NCBI RefSeq assembly: GCF_032118995.1
Contig: NC_092669.1
Span: 3,533,501-3,597,500 of the forward strand
Origin: Asterias amurensis
Taxonomy: Eukaryota; Echinodermata; Asteroidea; Forcipulatida; Asteriidae
DNA length: 64,000 nucleotides
Reading direction: 5' to 3'
Shown here piece by piece: positions 44,210 to 54,330 of the stretch. The notes under the pieces were generated by a model. It saw nothing but the letters and a program-made list of their open reading frames with translations, was not told the DNA's origin and did no database searches. Position 1 is the stretch's first letter. Each line of letters begins with the position of its first letter. A program made the position numbers and the translations under genes.

Positions 44210-44439
44210 TTATTGTGCTCAAATCCTTTGTATGTGGACTTTCTCCATGGTGTATGAGTCAGAATAAAATTGTGTAAACCCTCTACTTTTTAGCAAACAA
44301 ACCATTTTTTAAGTTTGGATTGCGACAAAATTTGTATTTTTTTATTTATTTTTTTTTGCATAACCATGTGTATTTATTTATTTATTTTGTTTTTCAGGTG
44401 ATGAACAGATCTCTTATTTTTTTATACGAAAATCTTAAC

Positions 44440-44523
44440 AATGGTTTGTTATTTTAGGCATATGTTGAGATACACCAAGTTGGAAGACTGATCTTTGACA
44501 ATTACCAATAGTGTCCACTGTCT
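44440..44523. mobile_element. MITE family A, 3' end only
   Basis: Ends CCAATAGTGTCCACTGTCT followed by TTAA 44524-44527. The 5' part is missing. Confidence 0.8.
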
Positions 44524-44833
44524 TTAACCTCGTTTATTAAGGCGAACTTGCATAAAAAAAAAAAATAAAAATAAAAAAAAATGATCGATACTAGTTATGT
44601 CTCTACAGTATTGGGTGTTGTTGTGGTTTTTGTCCATACAGTATTTTTTACACTTTTATGTTTTCAAAGTTGTTAATACACGCGTGGTAAAAACTTCACT
44701 GGTTGGGAACAGGTATATTTAACACAGGTCTATGTGAGATGTTTCCACACAGTACCGTGTTTGCAATTGTGTTTTTGTCCCAGACAGTTATTGTATGTGG
44801 ATGTGATGCATGACTGGATTTGTTTAGCTTTGA

Positions 44834-44841
44834 TGACGTCA
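44834..44841. promoter_or_regulatory. CRE-type palindrome TGACGTCA
   Basis: Perfect cAMP-response-type site about 130 bp from the TCTCGCGAGA pair, in a locally CpG-richer stretch. No gene start was placed here. Confidence 0.25.
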
Positions 44842-44969
44842 TTTATTGACAGTTGTGTTGTGCTTCCAAGACCTTCGCATGGATGACTTCATAGCCTCGC
44901 TACCCAGTTAGACTTGTGGACAAGTCAATAACAATCCCACGCGGTGAAATAGTCGAGTTGGGGCGGTAC

Positions 44970-45077
44970 TCTCGCGAGATCACTGCTGTCGCGCAACTGT
45001 TGGTTGCCAGACTTCTACTCTCCATGGGACCGTAGTCGTGGGAGCAAAAGTCTCGCGGGGCAAGCAGTCTCGCGAGA
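44970..45077. promoter_or_regulatory. paired TCTCGCGAGA motifs
   Basis: Two exact copies at 44970-44979 and 45068-45077, 98 bp apart. In vertebrates this palindrome marks CpG promoters (CGCG element). It could belong to an unplaced first exon or a bidirectional promoter; POFUT1 starts 1.3 kb away. Confidence 0.4.
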
Positions 45078-45254
45078 ACACCACGGGAATCGCGGAGATT
45101 CGGAACGCTATCACCGCGACAGACATTTAACGACTTGTCTACAAGTCTACGCTACTACCAGGGGCAGCGGCCGTACCGCCCGTGTCGCATGCAATTATAT
45201 CCCCTATGCAATACTATCCGGAGGACATTATTGCTTGATCAATTATGTCCGACC

Positions 45255-45282
45255 GGACACATTTGCATATGCAGTTGTGTCC
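45255..45282. promoter_or_regulatory. imperfect palindrome centred on TGCATATGCA (site 1)
   Basis: GGACACATTTGCATATGCAG plus TTGTGTCC. Contains the POU octamer core ATTTGCAT in a dyad. Confidence 0.4.
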
Positions 45283-45453
45283 ACCCCCGTTCAAAATCGT
45301 CCTTCAATAAACTAAACGCCCTAATTCGACGAAACACGTTCGCCATTTTTTTTTACAAACTATAAGTGCATGTTATGAATGGCATGGGAAATGTTCGGCC
45401 GTTTTGAGTATTCACTGCAATCATAAAAAAACGTGAATATACGCGCGCTAGCC

Positions 45454-45486
45454 CCGGACACGATTGCATATGCAAAATTGTTCCGG
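45454..45486. promoter_or_regulatory. imperfect palindrome centred on TGCATATGCA (site 2)
   Basis: CCGGACACGATTGCATATGC plus AAAATTGTTCCGG. Same design as site 1, about 200 bp away. A third half-like GGACACAATTGCA lies at about 45508. Confidence 0.4.
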
Positions 45487-46249
45487 AGCGGACAGTGATG
45501 AATGGCGGACACAATTGCACCTAACACCCGCTAGCTTGTGTAAGTCTATTCTTGGTTATTTTTTCCAGCTTCCACTGCCAGACATAATTATGTGACAAAA
45601 TATGTTTGCATAATGTATTCGCTGTTCTATACTTTTCATAAATCATGGAATTTCGACCAAAATTGAAACTAGACATATCATGGAAAAGTGGGGGAGGGTG
45701 GAGATGGGATGTCTTTGCCCAAATGTTTAAACAATCACAATGGTGCTATTTCGAACATGCTCATGCCACAGTGACTAAATTCAAAGAAAAGAAAAAGCGT
45801 GGCGTATGTCAAGTTAACGACTTGCCACGTAGGTAGCATCACTCATAAAAAATAATGTAAAAAACAGAAACAAATTTGTTTTATACTTTTTATTACCGAG
45901 TAAAACCCAAAATATTATGTAAATCATTGCAAATAGATACTGTTTGATAAAAGCTCTGACTGAGCCGTTAAATGAAGCGAATACCCAGCTAGCTTTAACT
46001 TTAAAGACATGTAGTCCATCCCCAATGATCCGTGGTCTGAGTACAGATTAGAATAGAGAACCGTTTGTTTGCACCCTCAATTATAAATAGTTGGATTAAA
46101 ATACACCTGAAGACAATATTACAATCAAACAACTACTGGAGTAAACAAAAAAAAGTATTAAAAAAAAAAAACCACCAACAATGCAAACGATTAACATGAT
46201 TTCCAAACCAAGTGCATGCTGCGGTAACCAATAGCCATGCAGTATTTAA

Positions 46250-46643
46250 AGGAACTGTACAGGTTTGGTAATTGTCAAAGACCAGTGTTCTCACTTGGTG
46301 TATCCCATCCTAAGCATAAAATAACAAGTCTGTGAAAATTTGGGCTCAATTGATCATCGAAGTTGCGAGAAAACGATGAAAGAAAAAACACCCTTGTTGT
46401 ACGAATTTGAGTGCTTTCAGATGGGAATTGAGACTTCTAGCTAGATAGAAGTCTTTTATTATTTTAGTGAGAAGTTTGGGATCGATCGAGTGAGAAATTA
46501 CCTCTTTCTCAAAAGCTACAATACTCCAGAGGGAGTCGTTTCCCACAATGTTTTATAATAATAACAGCTCTCCAATGCTTGTTACCAAGTCAGTTTTTAA
46601 GTTAATATTTGTTTTGAGTAATTACCAAACGTGTACCTTCCCT
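46250..46643. mobile_element. MITE family C, downstream of BBOX1-like copy 1
   Basis: TTAA at 46246-46249 and 46644-46647. Ends AGGAACTGTACAGGTTTGGT and ACCAAACGTGTACCTTCCCT. Confidence 0.9.
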
Positions 46644-46856
46644 TTAACAGGGGGTTGGTGTGGTGCAGGAGAGTCTGTTGTGTGCCCCCCCCCCCCAGAG
46701 AATTGGTTTCCTTATAATGACGAACCGTGTACAAACTACTTCTGATAGCGCCCTCCTTTGAAACATAATCTATCGTCCCATGTTAATTTTCCGTCTCATG
46801 GGGGACAAAATCCCCGGCGAACGGATTTCCCTGGGACACCGGAATTGCAAGGTTAA

Positions 46857-47234
46857 AGACACTGGGCACTATTGGTAAAAATTATTGTCAAAGACCAGTC
46901 TTCTCCGTTCTCAACATATGGATAAAATAACAAACCTGTGAAAATTTGAGCTCATATTGGTCGTCAAAGTTGCGAGATAAGAATGAAAAGAAAAAAAACA
47001 TTGTCACACGAAGTTGTGTGCGTTTGGATGGTTGATTTCGAGACCCAAAGTTCTAAATCTGAGGTCTCGAAATCAAATTCGCGGAAAGTTACTTCTTTCT
47101 CGACAACTATATGTCACTTCAGAGGGAGCTGTTTCTCACAATGTTTTATACCATCAACCTCTCCCCATTACTCATATCAAGTAAGGTGTTATGATGAAAA
47201 TTATTGTGAGTAATTACCCACTGGTCCACTGCCT
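46857..47234. mobile_element. MITE family A, just downstream of the BBOX1-like copy 1 stop
   Basis: TTAA at 46853-46856 and 47235-47238, ending about 70 bp from the stop codon. The same insertion is in copy 2 (57041-57422), so it predates the duplication. Confidence 0.92.
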
Positions 47235-47306
47235 TTAAGCAATACTAAAATAAAGGGAGTTATTATGATAAGTCAAAACGTTCCCAAAACATACAGTTGG
47301 AAATGT

Positions 47307-47473
47307 TCAGAGACGTTTGTCGCCAAAAAGCTTCTCTCGAAGAACACGCATGCGTGAATAAGCCTCGTCCCAGTCGATGTAACCACCTTCAAGATGCCGA
47401 CTGCCAACTTTTGTTACTGTAAAGGCACTTCTACCATGTAGGACACGACTGTTGTGGAAAGTGGCAATTTCAC
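47307..47473 (-). CDS. BBOX1: BBOX1-like copy 1, exon 5 (terminal)
   Basis: Acceptor CCTTTTTAAATAG|GT. Encodes GEIATFHNSRVLHGRSAFTV through EKLFGDKRL and TGA. The acceptor tract is weaker than in copy 2 (TTTTTTTACAG). Confidence 0.92.
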
Positions 47474-50400
47474 CTATTTAAAAAGGAGTTTTACATACAA
47501 TCAGAACGGGGCATTTTCAGACGCTAGATGGCAGCAAACTCACCCGATGTGCGTATGCTCCGATAGTAAACACATGCACTTCTCGAAACCACCGATTAGA
47601 ATATGGGTTTCATCAGCTATATTTGGAACGTGCACTTTCCCTATACGGGCTCCCCACAGGTTAAAGTATGACTAGTTAATACTTCCTGCAAATGCGAATG
47701 CAAAACGAATTTGACGTCACAAAATATACGCGACGAATTTAACTCCAAACAGTTAACAAAATGTGCTCAACCCCTGCTAAACATTCGCTGTGAATCATCT
47801 TCAAAGTCATCAGTCGATTGCAAAGCAGGCGAACACAAACTTTTCACATTCTGCTATTCTCCTAATAACAGCCAAGTGACGTCAAAAATCGCATCGCATT
47901 CGGCATCGCAGGAGTAATGAACCGGGCTTCACTCTTTCTTGATTTACACACCTGCAACGAGCCGGTGGTGAACGAGATTTTCTGGTCGATACATGACTTG
48001 ATTGAAAATCTTGATGGCGTTGTACATCTCAGTCACCTTCTCCACCGGTAGAGTCATATAGGGCGCCCTCACTGTGTCATTGTAAGTGATGCGATCAAAG
48101 TCATCCGATTTGGTGTACCTCAAGAGAAAGATTATGAAAGGATCAAACTAAAAATATTAAAATGAACAAAGATGGCGCTCTGATCGATGCAATTTTCAGA
48201 CGATCATTTTAAAGGAACGTTACAGAATTGGTAAGAAACAAAAATCGTGAAGATCACAGATTAACATAAAACTTACACGGTCTAATGATGATGATAGTAG
48301 AAAACATCCCTTGAAATATTTCTGTCTGAAATGTCATATTTTGTTGAGAAATAAATAATCTTATATCGTGTTTGGAGTTTATCGCTCAGTGAGCGTTTTA
48401 TTCATTTTTCATTTTGCATCGATGTCATGCAAAACATTGTGAATCGGTTTTTCATTATTCTCTCGGGACCCAGATGGCCGATCGATCCCAAACTTCTACA
48501 GGTTTGTCAGCTTATATATCTGGTGGATTACATAAAGCGCTTACACTGCCGGCAATTGTTTTGTCAGCAAAACCCATTATGTTATTTAAATTCATTGTAA
48601 ATATAAATAAGGTACCGATTATCAGCTTAGCTTTCTGTATAACTTTAGTGAGGCACTGTATATTTTTGGTCATTATTGTCAAAGACCAGTATATCCTTAT
48701 TAATTTTGGTTTTTTACCCATACACCGATGTGTGTTAGCACTGTATACTCAGTACTTTCCCGAGTCCTGTGAAAAAATATCACAGGCATGTTACTCGGGT
48801 GGGATTCGAACCCACGACCCTTGCAATTCTAGAGCAGTGTCTTACCAACTAGACTACCGAGGTTGCCGGCAGCTAGAGGCAGTTCGAATCCTATGTTTTG
48901 GCAGCGGGTACCGCAACGATATAATAGATGTTAAATTTGCATCGGGGATAAAGAATATTAATTTTGGTTTTTACCCATACACCGATGTGTGTTAGCACTG
49001 TATACTCAGTACTTTCCCGAGTCCTGTGAAAAAATATCACAGGCATGTTACTCGGGTGGGATTCGAACCCACGACCCTTGCAATTCTAGAGCAGTGTCTT
49101 ACCAACTAGACTACCGAGGTTGCCGGCAGCTAGAGGCAGTTCGAATCCTATGTTTTGGCAGCGGGTACCGCAACGATATAATAGATGTTAAATTTGCATC
49201 GGGGATAAAGAATATTAATTTTGGTTTTTACCCATACACCGATGTGTGTTAGCACTGTATACTCAGTACTTTCCCGAGTCCTGTGAAAAAATATCACAGG
49301 CATGTTACTCGGGTGGGATTCGAACCCACGACCCTTGCAATTCTAGAGCAGTGTCTTACCAACTAGACTACCGAGGTTGCCGGCAGCTAGAGGCAGTTCG
49401 AATCCTATGTTTTGGCAGCGGGTACCGCAACGATATAATAGATGTTAAATTTGCATCGGGGATAAAGAATATTAATTTTGGTTTTTACCCATACACCGAT
49501 GTGTGTTAGCACTGTATACTCAGTACTTTCCCGAGTCCTGTGAAAAAATATCACAGGCATGTTACTCGGGTGGGATTCGAACCCACGACCCTTGCAATTC
49601 TAGAGCAGTGTCTTACCAACTAGACTACCGAGGTTGCCGGCAGCTAGAGGCAGTTCGAATCCTATGTTTTGGCAGCGGGTACCGCAACGATATAATAGAT
49701 GTTAAATTTGCATCGGGGATAAAGAATATTAATTTTGGTTTTTACCCATACACCGATGTGTGTTAGCACTGTATACTCAGTACTTTCCCGAGTCCTGTGA
49801 AAAAATATCACAGGCATGTTACTCGGGTGGGATTCGAACCCACGACCCTTGCAATTCTAGAGCAGTGTCTTACCAACTAGACTACCGAGGTTGCCGGCAG
49901 CTAGAGGCAGTTCGAATCCTATGTTTTGGCAGCGGGTACCGCAACGATATAATAGATGTTAAATTTGCATCGGGGATTATATAGCTGCCAAAACATAGGA
50001 TTCGAACTGCCTCTAGCTGCCGGCAACCTCGGTAGTCTAGTTGGTAAGACACTGCTCTAGAATTGCAAGGGTCGTGGGTTCGAATCCCACCCGAGTAACA
50101 TGCCTGTGATATTTTTTCACAGGACTCGGGAAAGTACTGAGTATACAGTGCTAACACACATCGGTGTATGGGTAAAAACCAAAATTAATATTCTTTATCC
50201 CCGATGCAAATTTAACATCTATTATATCGTTGCGGTACCCGCTGCCAAAACATAGGATTCGAACTGCCTCTAGCTGCCGGCAACCTCGGTAGTCTAGTTG
50301 GTAAGACACTGCTCTAGAATTGCAAGGGTCGTGGGTTCGAATCCCACCCGAGTAACATGCCTGTGATATTTTTTCACAGGACTCGGGAAAGTACTGAGTA

Positions 50401-53400
50401 TACAGTGCTAACACACATCGGTGTATGGGTAAAAACCAAAATTAATATTCTTTATCCCCGATGCAAATTTAACAGTATATCCTTACTTAGTGTAAGCACA
50501 AAAACTCTCTAAACCAAAGTAGTATTACTTAGCAATCAGGTTTATCAGCCAAACACCATAATAGTGGCACGGTGCCTGACTAAATATTTGCATAGCAAAA
50601 GAAATTTGCCGAGCAACTTATCTACCCTTCATCCTCATTCAATTTAACCTGAACATCTGGCGTCACACTTCGAGGCTCGTGAATAACGCCAGAGGCCTGC
50701 ATCAAAACCGGCGTGTACTTTCACCTTTGACCTACATTCATTTCACATAGCGATAGTAATGTCAATTTCTATGGCGGACGTTATAGGAATGTAAATTTTG
50801 GGCTCATTATTATGGAAAGCTCATGTCACTGTGCACGTTTATCCAATATCATTGTATCCAATGGAATCACTGGATCTGAGTAACAGGTACCTGTCTTTGT
50901 CCTTGCGGATAAAAAAAGGGGCACAGTCTACATTCAATTTAGCCCACAAGGGCACCTTCCCGCGTTTTGTTTAATAGGGGATTTTTGAAACGCTTGGTGG
51001 CAGCAAACTACCAGATAAATCAATTGTTTTTCGTAATGTGTGCATGCTCAGAACTACGTAAACTATAGACCTTTTCGCAAATACCATTGCGCAAGCGCAG
51101 ACTGTTGAATGAGGTGCATTGTGGGATAGATATGAATCAAATTTGGATACCAGCTAGACCACAATGCACCTAATTCCAAGCTTTACGCGCGCGTCCCAGT
51201 ATTTGCGAAAAGGAATTTTACCTCGTAAGTCTGCTGACACTTAGGGTTCCAAAGTCTCCCATTACCTATGATAGGGTTAGGTCACCCCATGAGTAGTTTT
51301 ATGTTACATACTCGATTATTGGTTTAGAGGTTTGCATATGGTACGTCTGGAAATCTTCACCAACATCCCGAAAGTTGACATTCTGTGTCGTGAGGAGTTT
51401 GTAAGCATCCGGGAACTCTCTTCTGATTTGCTCTGCAACGTTCAGCCCGTCCACAAATTGATTTTCTCCACCAGTGCCGTTTGCCTGGACAATGCAGTGC
51501 AGCAGTTGAATCTATGGTCAAGTATCAGCTGATATTAGTACGTCATAATGTCCCGGATGGATGTACGTCCGTGTATACGCGACTAACATCACGTGACGTG
51601 AGATGGGTATTTAATAACACGCGCGTTAAAAGGACATGATTATTGTTGCATTTGTTTGTTCAAGTGAGGCTTTTCTTTACCACTGATGAATGGGTGCGTT
51701 CGTTTAGCTTCCCTGGGTTGATCCCGGTGTGTGGCGGTCTTTTTTGTGGGTAATTATCTGCACACGTTCGTTCTGAAAAAAAAAAAAACACCGCCACACA
51801 CCGGCGTCGACCCAGGGAAGCTAAACGAACGCACCCATAAATAATAGAGCTCGTACCAGAGACCTTACCAGTGGCTGAACAATGCCAGTAATAGGTAAAA
51901 ACAGGTCCACCAACTAGCAAATTCTACAAGAATGTTCACACAATGTCATGTTGTGTTTAGTGCACGGTTTTCGTGCCCCAGTTTTATATTGCCCCAGTTG
52001 TAATGATTTTGCTGCCAATATTTTCAATAAAAATGTACTGAAGAAGCTGCAAATTCCTTTATTTTTACAGTAGAATTATTTGATTGGTAGGGGTAGCTGT
52101 GTCAGCTAGAGTCGGACAACGTCGCCCTTGGCACAGCCCGACTTCACGCCGTGCACAACGCAAAAACCACAGCGCGTGAGCTCGCTCAAACCCCGGTAAA
52201 TTACGTAGTCTAACCATACTCTAAAAATAAACTTCTATTGTAATATAATACTGGATTTTATAAATAAACTTCTATTGTAATATAATACTGGATTTAAATA
52301 CTATGTAGCTGTGTTTTTTTATACCCATCTCAGGTCACTTGATCACATGTAAAACGTGTATGTAAACATTGATCGCGCAATCAGTCTATTGGATTGAATT
52401 GCAGCCACGTAAAAGCTTAGTGGTCATGGCTGGACGCTAGGTGGCAGCAGACTTTCCGGGTAAATCCATTCTTCTCAGTAATGTGCACGTTCTCTGAACC
52501 ACGTAAACGTTGGGTGCGTTCGTTTAGCTTCCCTGGGTCGACCCCGTCGTGTGGCGTTTTTTCTTTCCAGGACGAACGTGTGCAGATAATTACCCACGTT
52601 CGTCCTGGAAAAAAAAACCGCCACACACCGGGGTAGACCCAGGGCAGCTAAACGAACGCACCCATGGAAAGTCATAAACCGGGTAAGTCTGCTGCCACCT
52701 AGCGTTCCAATGTATCCCATTGCCGCAGCCGTGCAATGAATTCTGTGAAATGTGCGCTTGCTGCTCTTGCACGCCGTTATTTATCACGCGTAACCCATGA
52801 CTGTTCTTGCTTTAAATTGCCTGTGAAGATGGCAGATTTAGTCACATTGAAAGAAAACTTACTCCAGGCGTGTAATTGTAGTACGACAGATCTGTGTGTA
52901 ATCCGAGAGCAATGTTTGTGAAGGCAAGGTTACTCGCATCATTTTTACTCGACACTTGAAACTGATCACTGGAATTACAAATAATTATCAATAAAGTATT
53001 AATGAATGAACCATTGGGGGTGGTGGTGTGAGGTGGTGTGAGGGGGTTGGGGTCATGGTGTGTGTGTGTTCACATAGCTTGTCACATATTTATAGGCAAA
53101 TTTTACTGATAACTTGAAGGCAACCACTTGCAGTGCATGCTACGGGACCCCTTTTGTGCATGAGTAAGCATTATTATCATGTCTTACGATTCCCAAGAAA
53201 ATGATTAAAACATTCAAATGTGAATGGATTATCTTCTTTGAAAGTCCCTGGAACTGGTTGCCATGTAAATTGCCTCGTTGTATAACATGGCCCTTAGTCT
53301 CTAGACATGATCTGGGCCCAATTTCATAGAGCTGCTTATAAGCACAAAAGTTTGCCTAAGCAAAAAAATCCTTGCTTAGTAAAATCAGATTACCGGCCAA

Positions 53401-54303
53401 GACTCCATTCAATTGTTATGCTAAGTAAACAACAGCTAAATACCAGTCACAAGCAATATATAGGGCATGAAATTTTGGCCAGTAATAGTGTAAAATAAGC
53501 GAGCTATTTTCGTGCTTTGGCAGATTTTTTGCTTAAGCAGCTCTATGAAATTGGCCCCTGCTGTGGGTAGAGGAGCCCGGTTGGGATCACTAGCTTTTGG
53601 ATTTTTACTGAACATTTTATTGAAAAACAAACGACTTAGCTGTACATCAAACAGAACAAACAAAGAGAGAGAGAGAGAGAGAGAGTAAAGTTTCTATCCC
53701 GCTTAATCATACCGTCACAGTCTTGAAAGGGGAGATGTCACGAAGAGGAGAGTCTGTGGTAACTTACCCATAAATAGTTGTTTTCAAATAAGCCACTTTT
53801 TCTGCTAGTTGTTGGCAAGCTCCCTTCTCCTGCGGTGCGTCTTGTACGAGTGCTATACCCTTCGTAGTCAATACGTTGAGCCATTTGTACAACTCCTGGT
53901 CATCCTGAAGCAGTTTCTTGAAGTCGAAGGTGTGTATATTTCGGTTTAGCTCCCCTCCCCACCTCTGCAGCTCAGGACTACTCACCACGTCTTTCTCAGA
54001 CTCCGAGAACCGCTGGCGATTCAGCCAGTCGGCGCTGAAATAACTGCGGTGCCCATCGGGCCAGATGACCCTCATGACTCTGCCATCGTCGATTAGATCT
54101 TCGCTTGATGGTATCACGTCTGGATCCAAGTCGGCCACTTTAGAAGACCTTTGCCAGGACGATGAGTGATAACATTGGGAGCATCGGCAGTTATCCCTCA
54201 ACCATACGTATGGGTATCTACCCTCATACCCGTTGTCTACTCCCAACCGGTACCATCGGGCTGAATCGTCCCTCGTCAAGCTTACAAAACTGGGAGTCGT
54301 CAT
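47307..54303 (-). CDS. BBOX1: gamma-butyrobetaine dioxygenase-like, copy 1
   Basis: Five exons (53768-54303, 52863-52968, 51312-51511, 47952-48118, 47307-47473) join in phase to 1176 bp, 391 aa; human BBOX1 is 387 aa. The enzyme hydroxylates gamma-butyrobetaine to L-carnitine with Fe(II), 2-oxoglutarate and ascorbate. The N-terminal zinc domain shows NCRCSQC and WPDGHRS (three Cys and one His). The Fe triad is H203 and D205 in LGLHTD and H349 in RVLHGR, almost the same numbers as human; SRHLEGGYIDWD follows. No targeting signal is evident. Compared with copy 2 it has changes near the active site (HTDLS for HTDLP, AFTN for AYTN). The family also includes trimethyllysine dioxygenase; length and motifs favour BBOX. 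Confidence 0.92.
47952..48118 (-). CDS. BBOX1: BBOX1-like copy 1, exon 4
   Basis: Acceptor CTTTCTCTTGAG|G and donor GTTGCAG|GTGTGT. Encodes YTKSDDFDRITYNDTVRAPY through LVHHRLVA. Confidence 0.9.
48213..48578. mobile_element. MITE family F, 3' end degenerate, intron 3 of copy 1
   Basis: Follows TTAA 48209-48212 with AGGAACGTTACAGAATTGGT and ends near TTTTGTCAGCAAAACCCATT. Absent from the matching place in copy 2. Confidence 0.78.
48700..50472. mobile_element. seven-unit SINE array with head-to-head inversion
   Basis: Five direct 257-bp units (starting about 48714, 48971, 49228, 49485 and 49742; SINE on the minus strand), then two units inverted (about 49978 and 50232; SINE on the plus strand). 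Each holds a tRNA-like head (GGTAGTCTAGTTGGTAAGAC, B box GTGGGTTCGAATCCCAC), a short hairpin (CCTGTGATATTTTTTCACAGG-type) and the tail ACACATCGGTGTATGGGTAA. Units look identical base for base. The 13-mer CAGTATATCCTTA flanks the array at 48687-48699 and 50473-50485. It lies in intron 3 of BBOX1-like copy 1 and is absent from copy 2. Confidence 0.93.
50987..51250. mobile_element. foldback MITE family G with nested insertion
   Basis: Ends GAAACGCTTGGTGGCAGCAA and TCTGCTGACACTTAGGGTTC. The orthologous element in copy 2 (59353-59468) lacks the insert at 51070-51213. Confidence 0.82.
51070..51213. mobile_element. 144-bp foldback element nested in family G
   Basis: Inverted ends CCTTTTCGCAAATAC and GTATTTGCGAAAAGG, with an internal inverted pair GGTGCATTGTGG and CCACAATGCACC. 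Confidence 0.85.
51312..51511 (-). CDS. BBOX1: BBOX1-like copy 1, exon 3
   Basis: Acceptor TTGACCATAG|ATT and donor ATCGA|GTATGT. Encodes IQLLHCIVQANGTGGENQFV through MQTSKPII. Confidence 0.92.
51691..51837. mobile_element. foldback MITE family H (TGGGTGCGTTCG ends)
   Basis: Ends TGGGTGCGTTCGTTTAGCTT and AAGCTAAACGAACGCACCCA; inner arms GTGTGTGGCGG. Absent from the matching place in copy 2 (near 61095). Confidence 0.88.
52431..52708. mobile_element. foldback MITE family G with nested family H
   Basis: Ends GGACGCTAGGTGGCAGCAG and CTGCTGCCACCTAGCGTTCC. The loop is interrupted by a family H element. Confidence 0.85.
52511..52664. mobile_element. foldback MITE family H nested in family G
   Basis: TGGGTGCGTTCG...CGAACGCACCCA, with inner arms ACGAACGTGTGCAG-like. 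Second copy of the element at 51691. Confidence 0.88.
52863..52968 (-). CDS. BBOX1: BBOX1-like copy 1, exon 2 (HTD iron motif)
   Basis: Acceptor TAATTCCAG|T and donor CCTGGA|GTAAGT. Encodes DQFQVSSKNDASNLAFTNIA and LGLHTDLSYYNYTPG. Confidence 0.92.
53314..53557. mobile_element. foldback MITE, GGGCCCAATTTCAT type, with empty site in copy 2
   Basis: Ends GGGCCCAATTTCATAGAGCT and AGCTCTATGAAATTGGCCC. Flanked by CT on both sides. Copy 2 has GATCTGCTGTG uninterrupted near 62063. Located in intron 1 of copy 1. Confidence 0.88.
53664..53685. repeat. (AG)n microsatellite
   Basis: Eleven AG units in copy 1, contracted to GGGAGAG in copy 2. Confidence 0.9.
53768..54303 (-). CDS. BBOX1: BBOX1-like copy 1, exon 1
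   Basis: ATG (MTTPSFVSLTRDDSARWYRL) to TATGG|GTAAGT, phase 2. Encodes the zinc domain and the start of the dioxygenase domain. Confidence 0.93.
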
Positions 54304-54330
54304 TTTGTTTGCCTGATGGGTGCAGTCTTG

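Larger units (their letters stand above)
45535..54330. repeat. segmental duplication unit carrying BBOX1-like copy 1
   Basis: Homologous to 55714-62817. The left boundary is at AGCTTGTGTAAGTCTATTC. Homology on the right stops about 28 bp upstream of the start codon. 46.2-48.1 kb versus 56.4-58.3 kb is nearly identical even between exons. Confidence 0.92.

Noticed and set aside
48780-50380. Seven possible tRNA genes
   Set aside because: The A and B boxes and T arm are present, but the acceptor and anticodon stems pair poorly and each is followed by a SINE body.
48714-50414. Repeated 87-codon frames (MLALYTQYFPESCEKIS) in the 49-50 kb region
   Set aside because: They are the SINE array translated; each frame ends and restarts with the 257-bp unit and includes the tRNA-like head.
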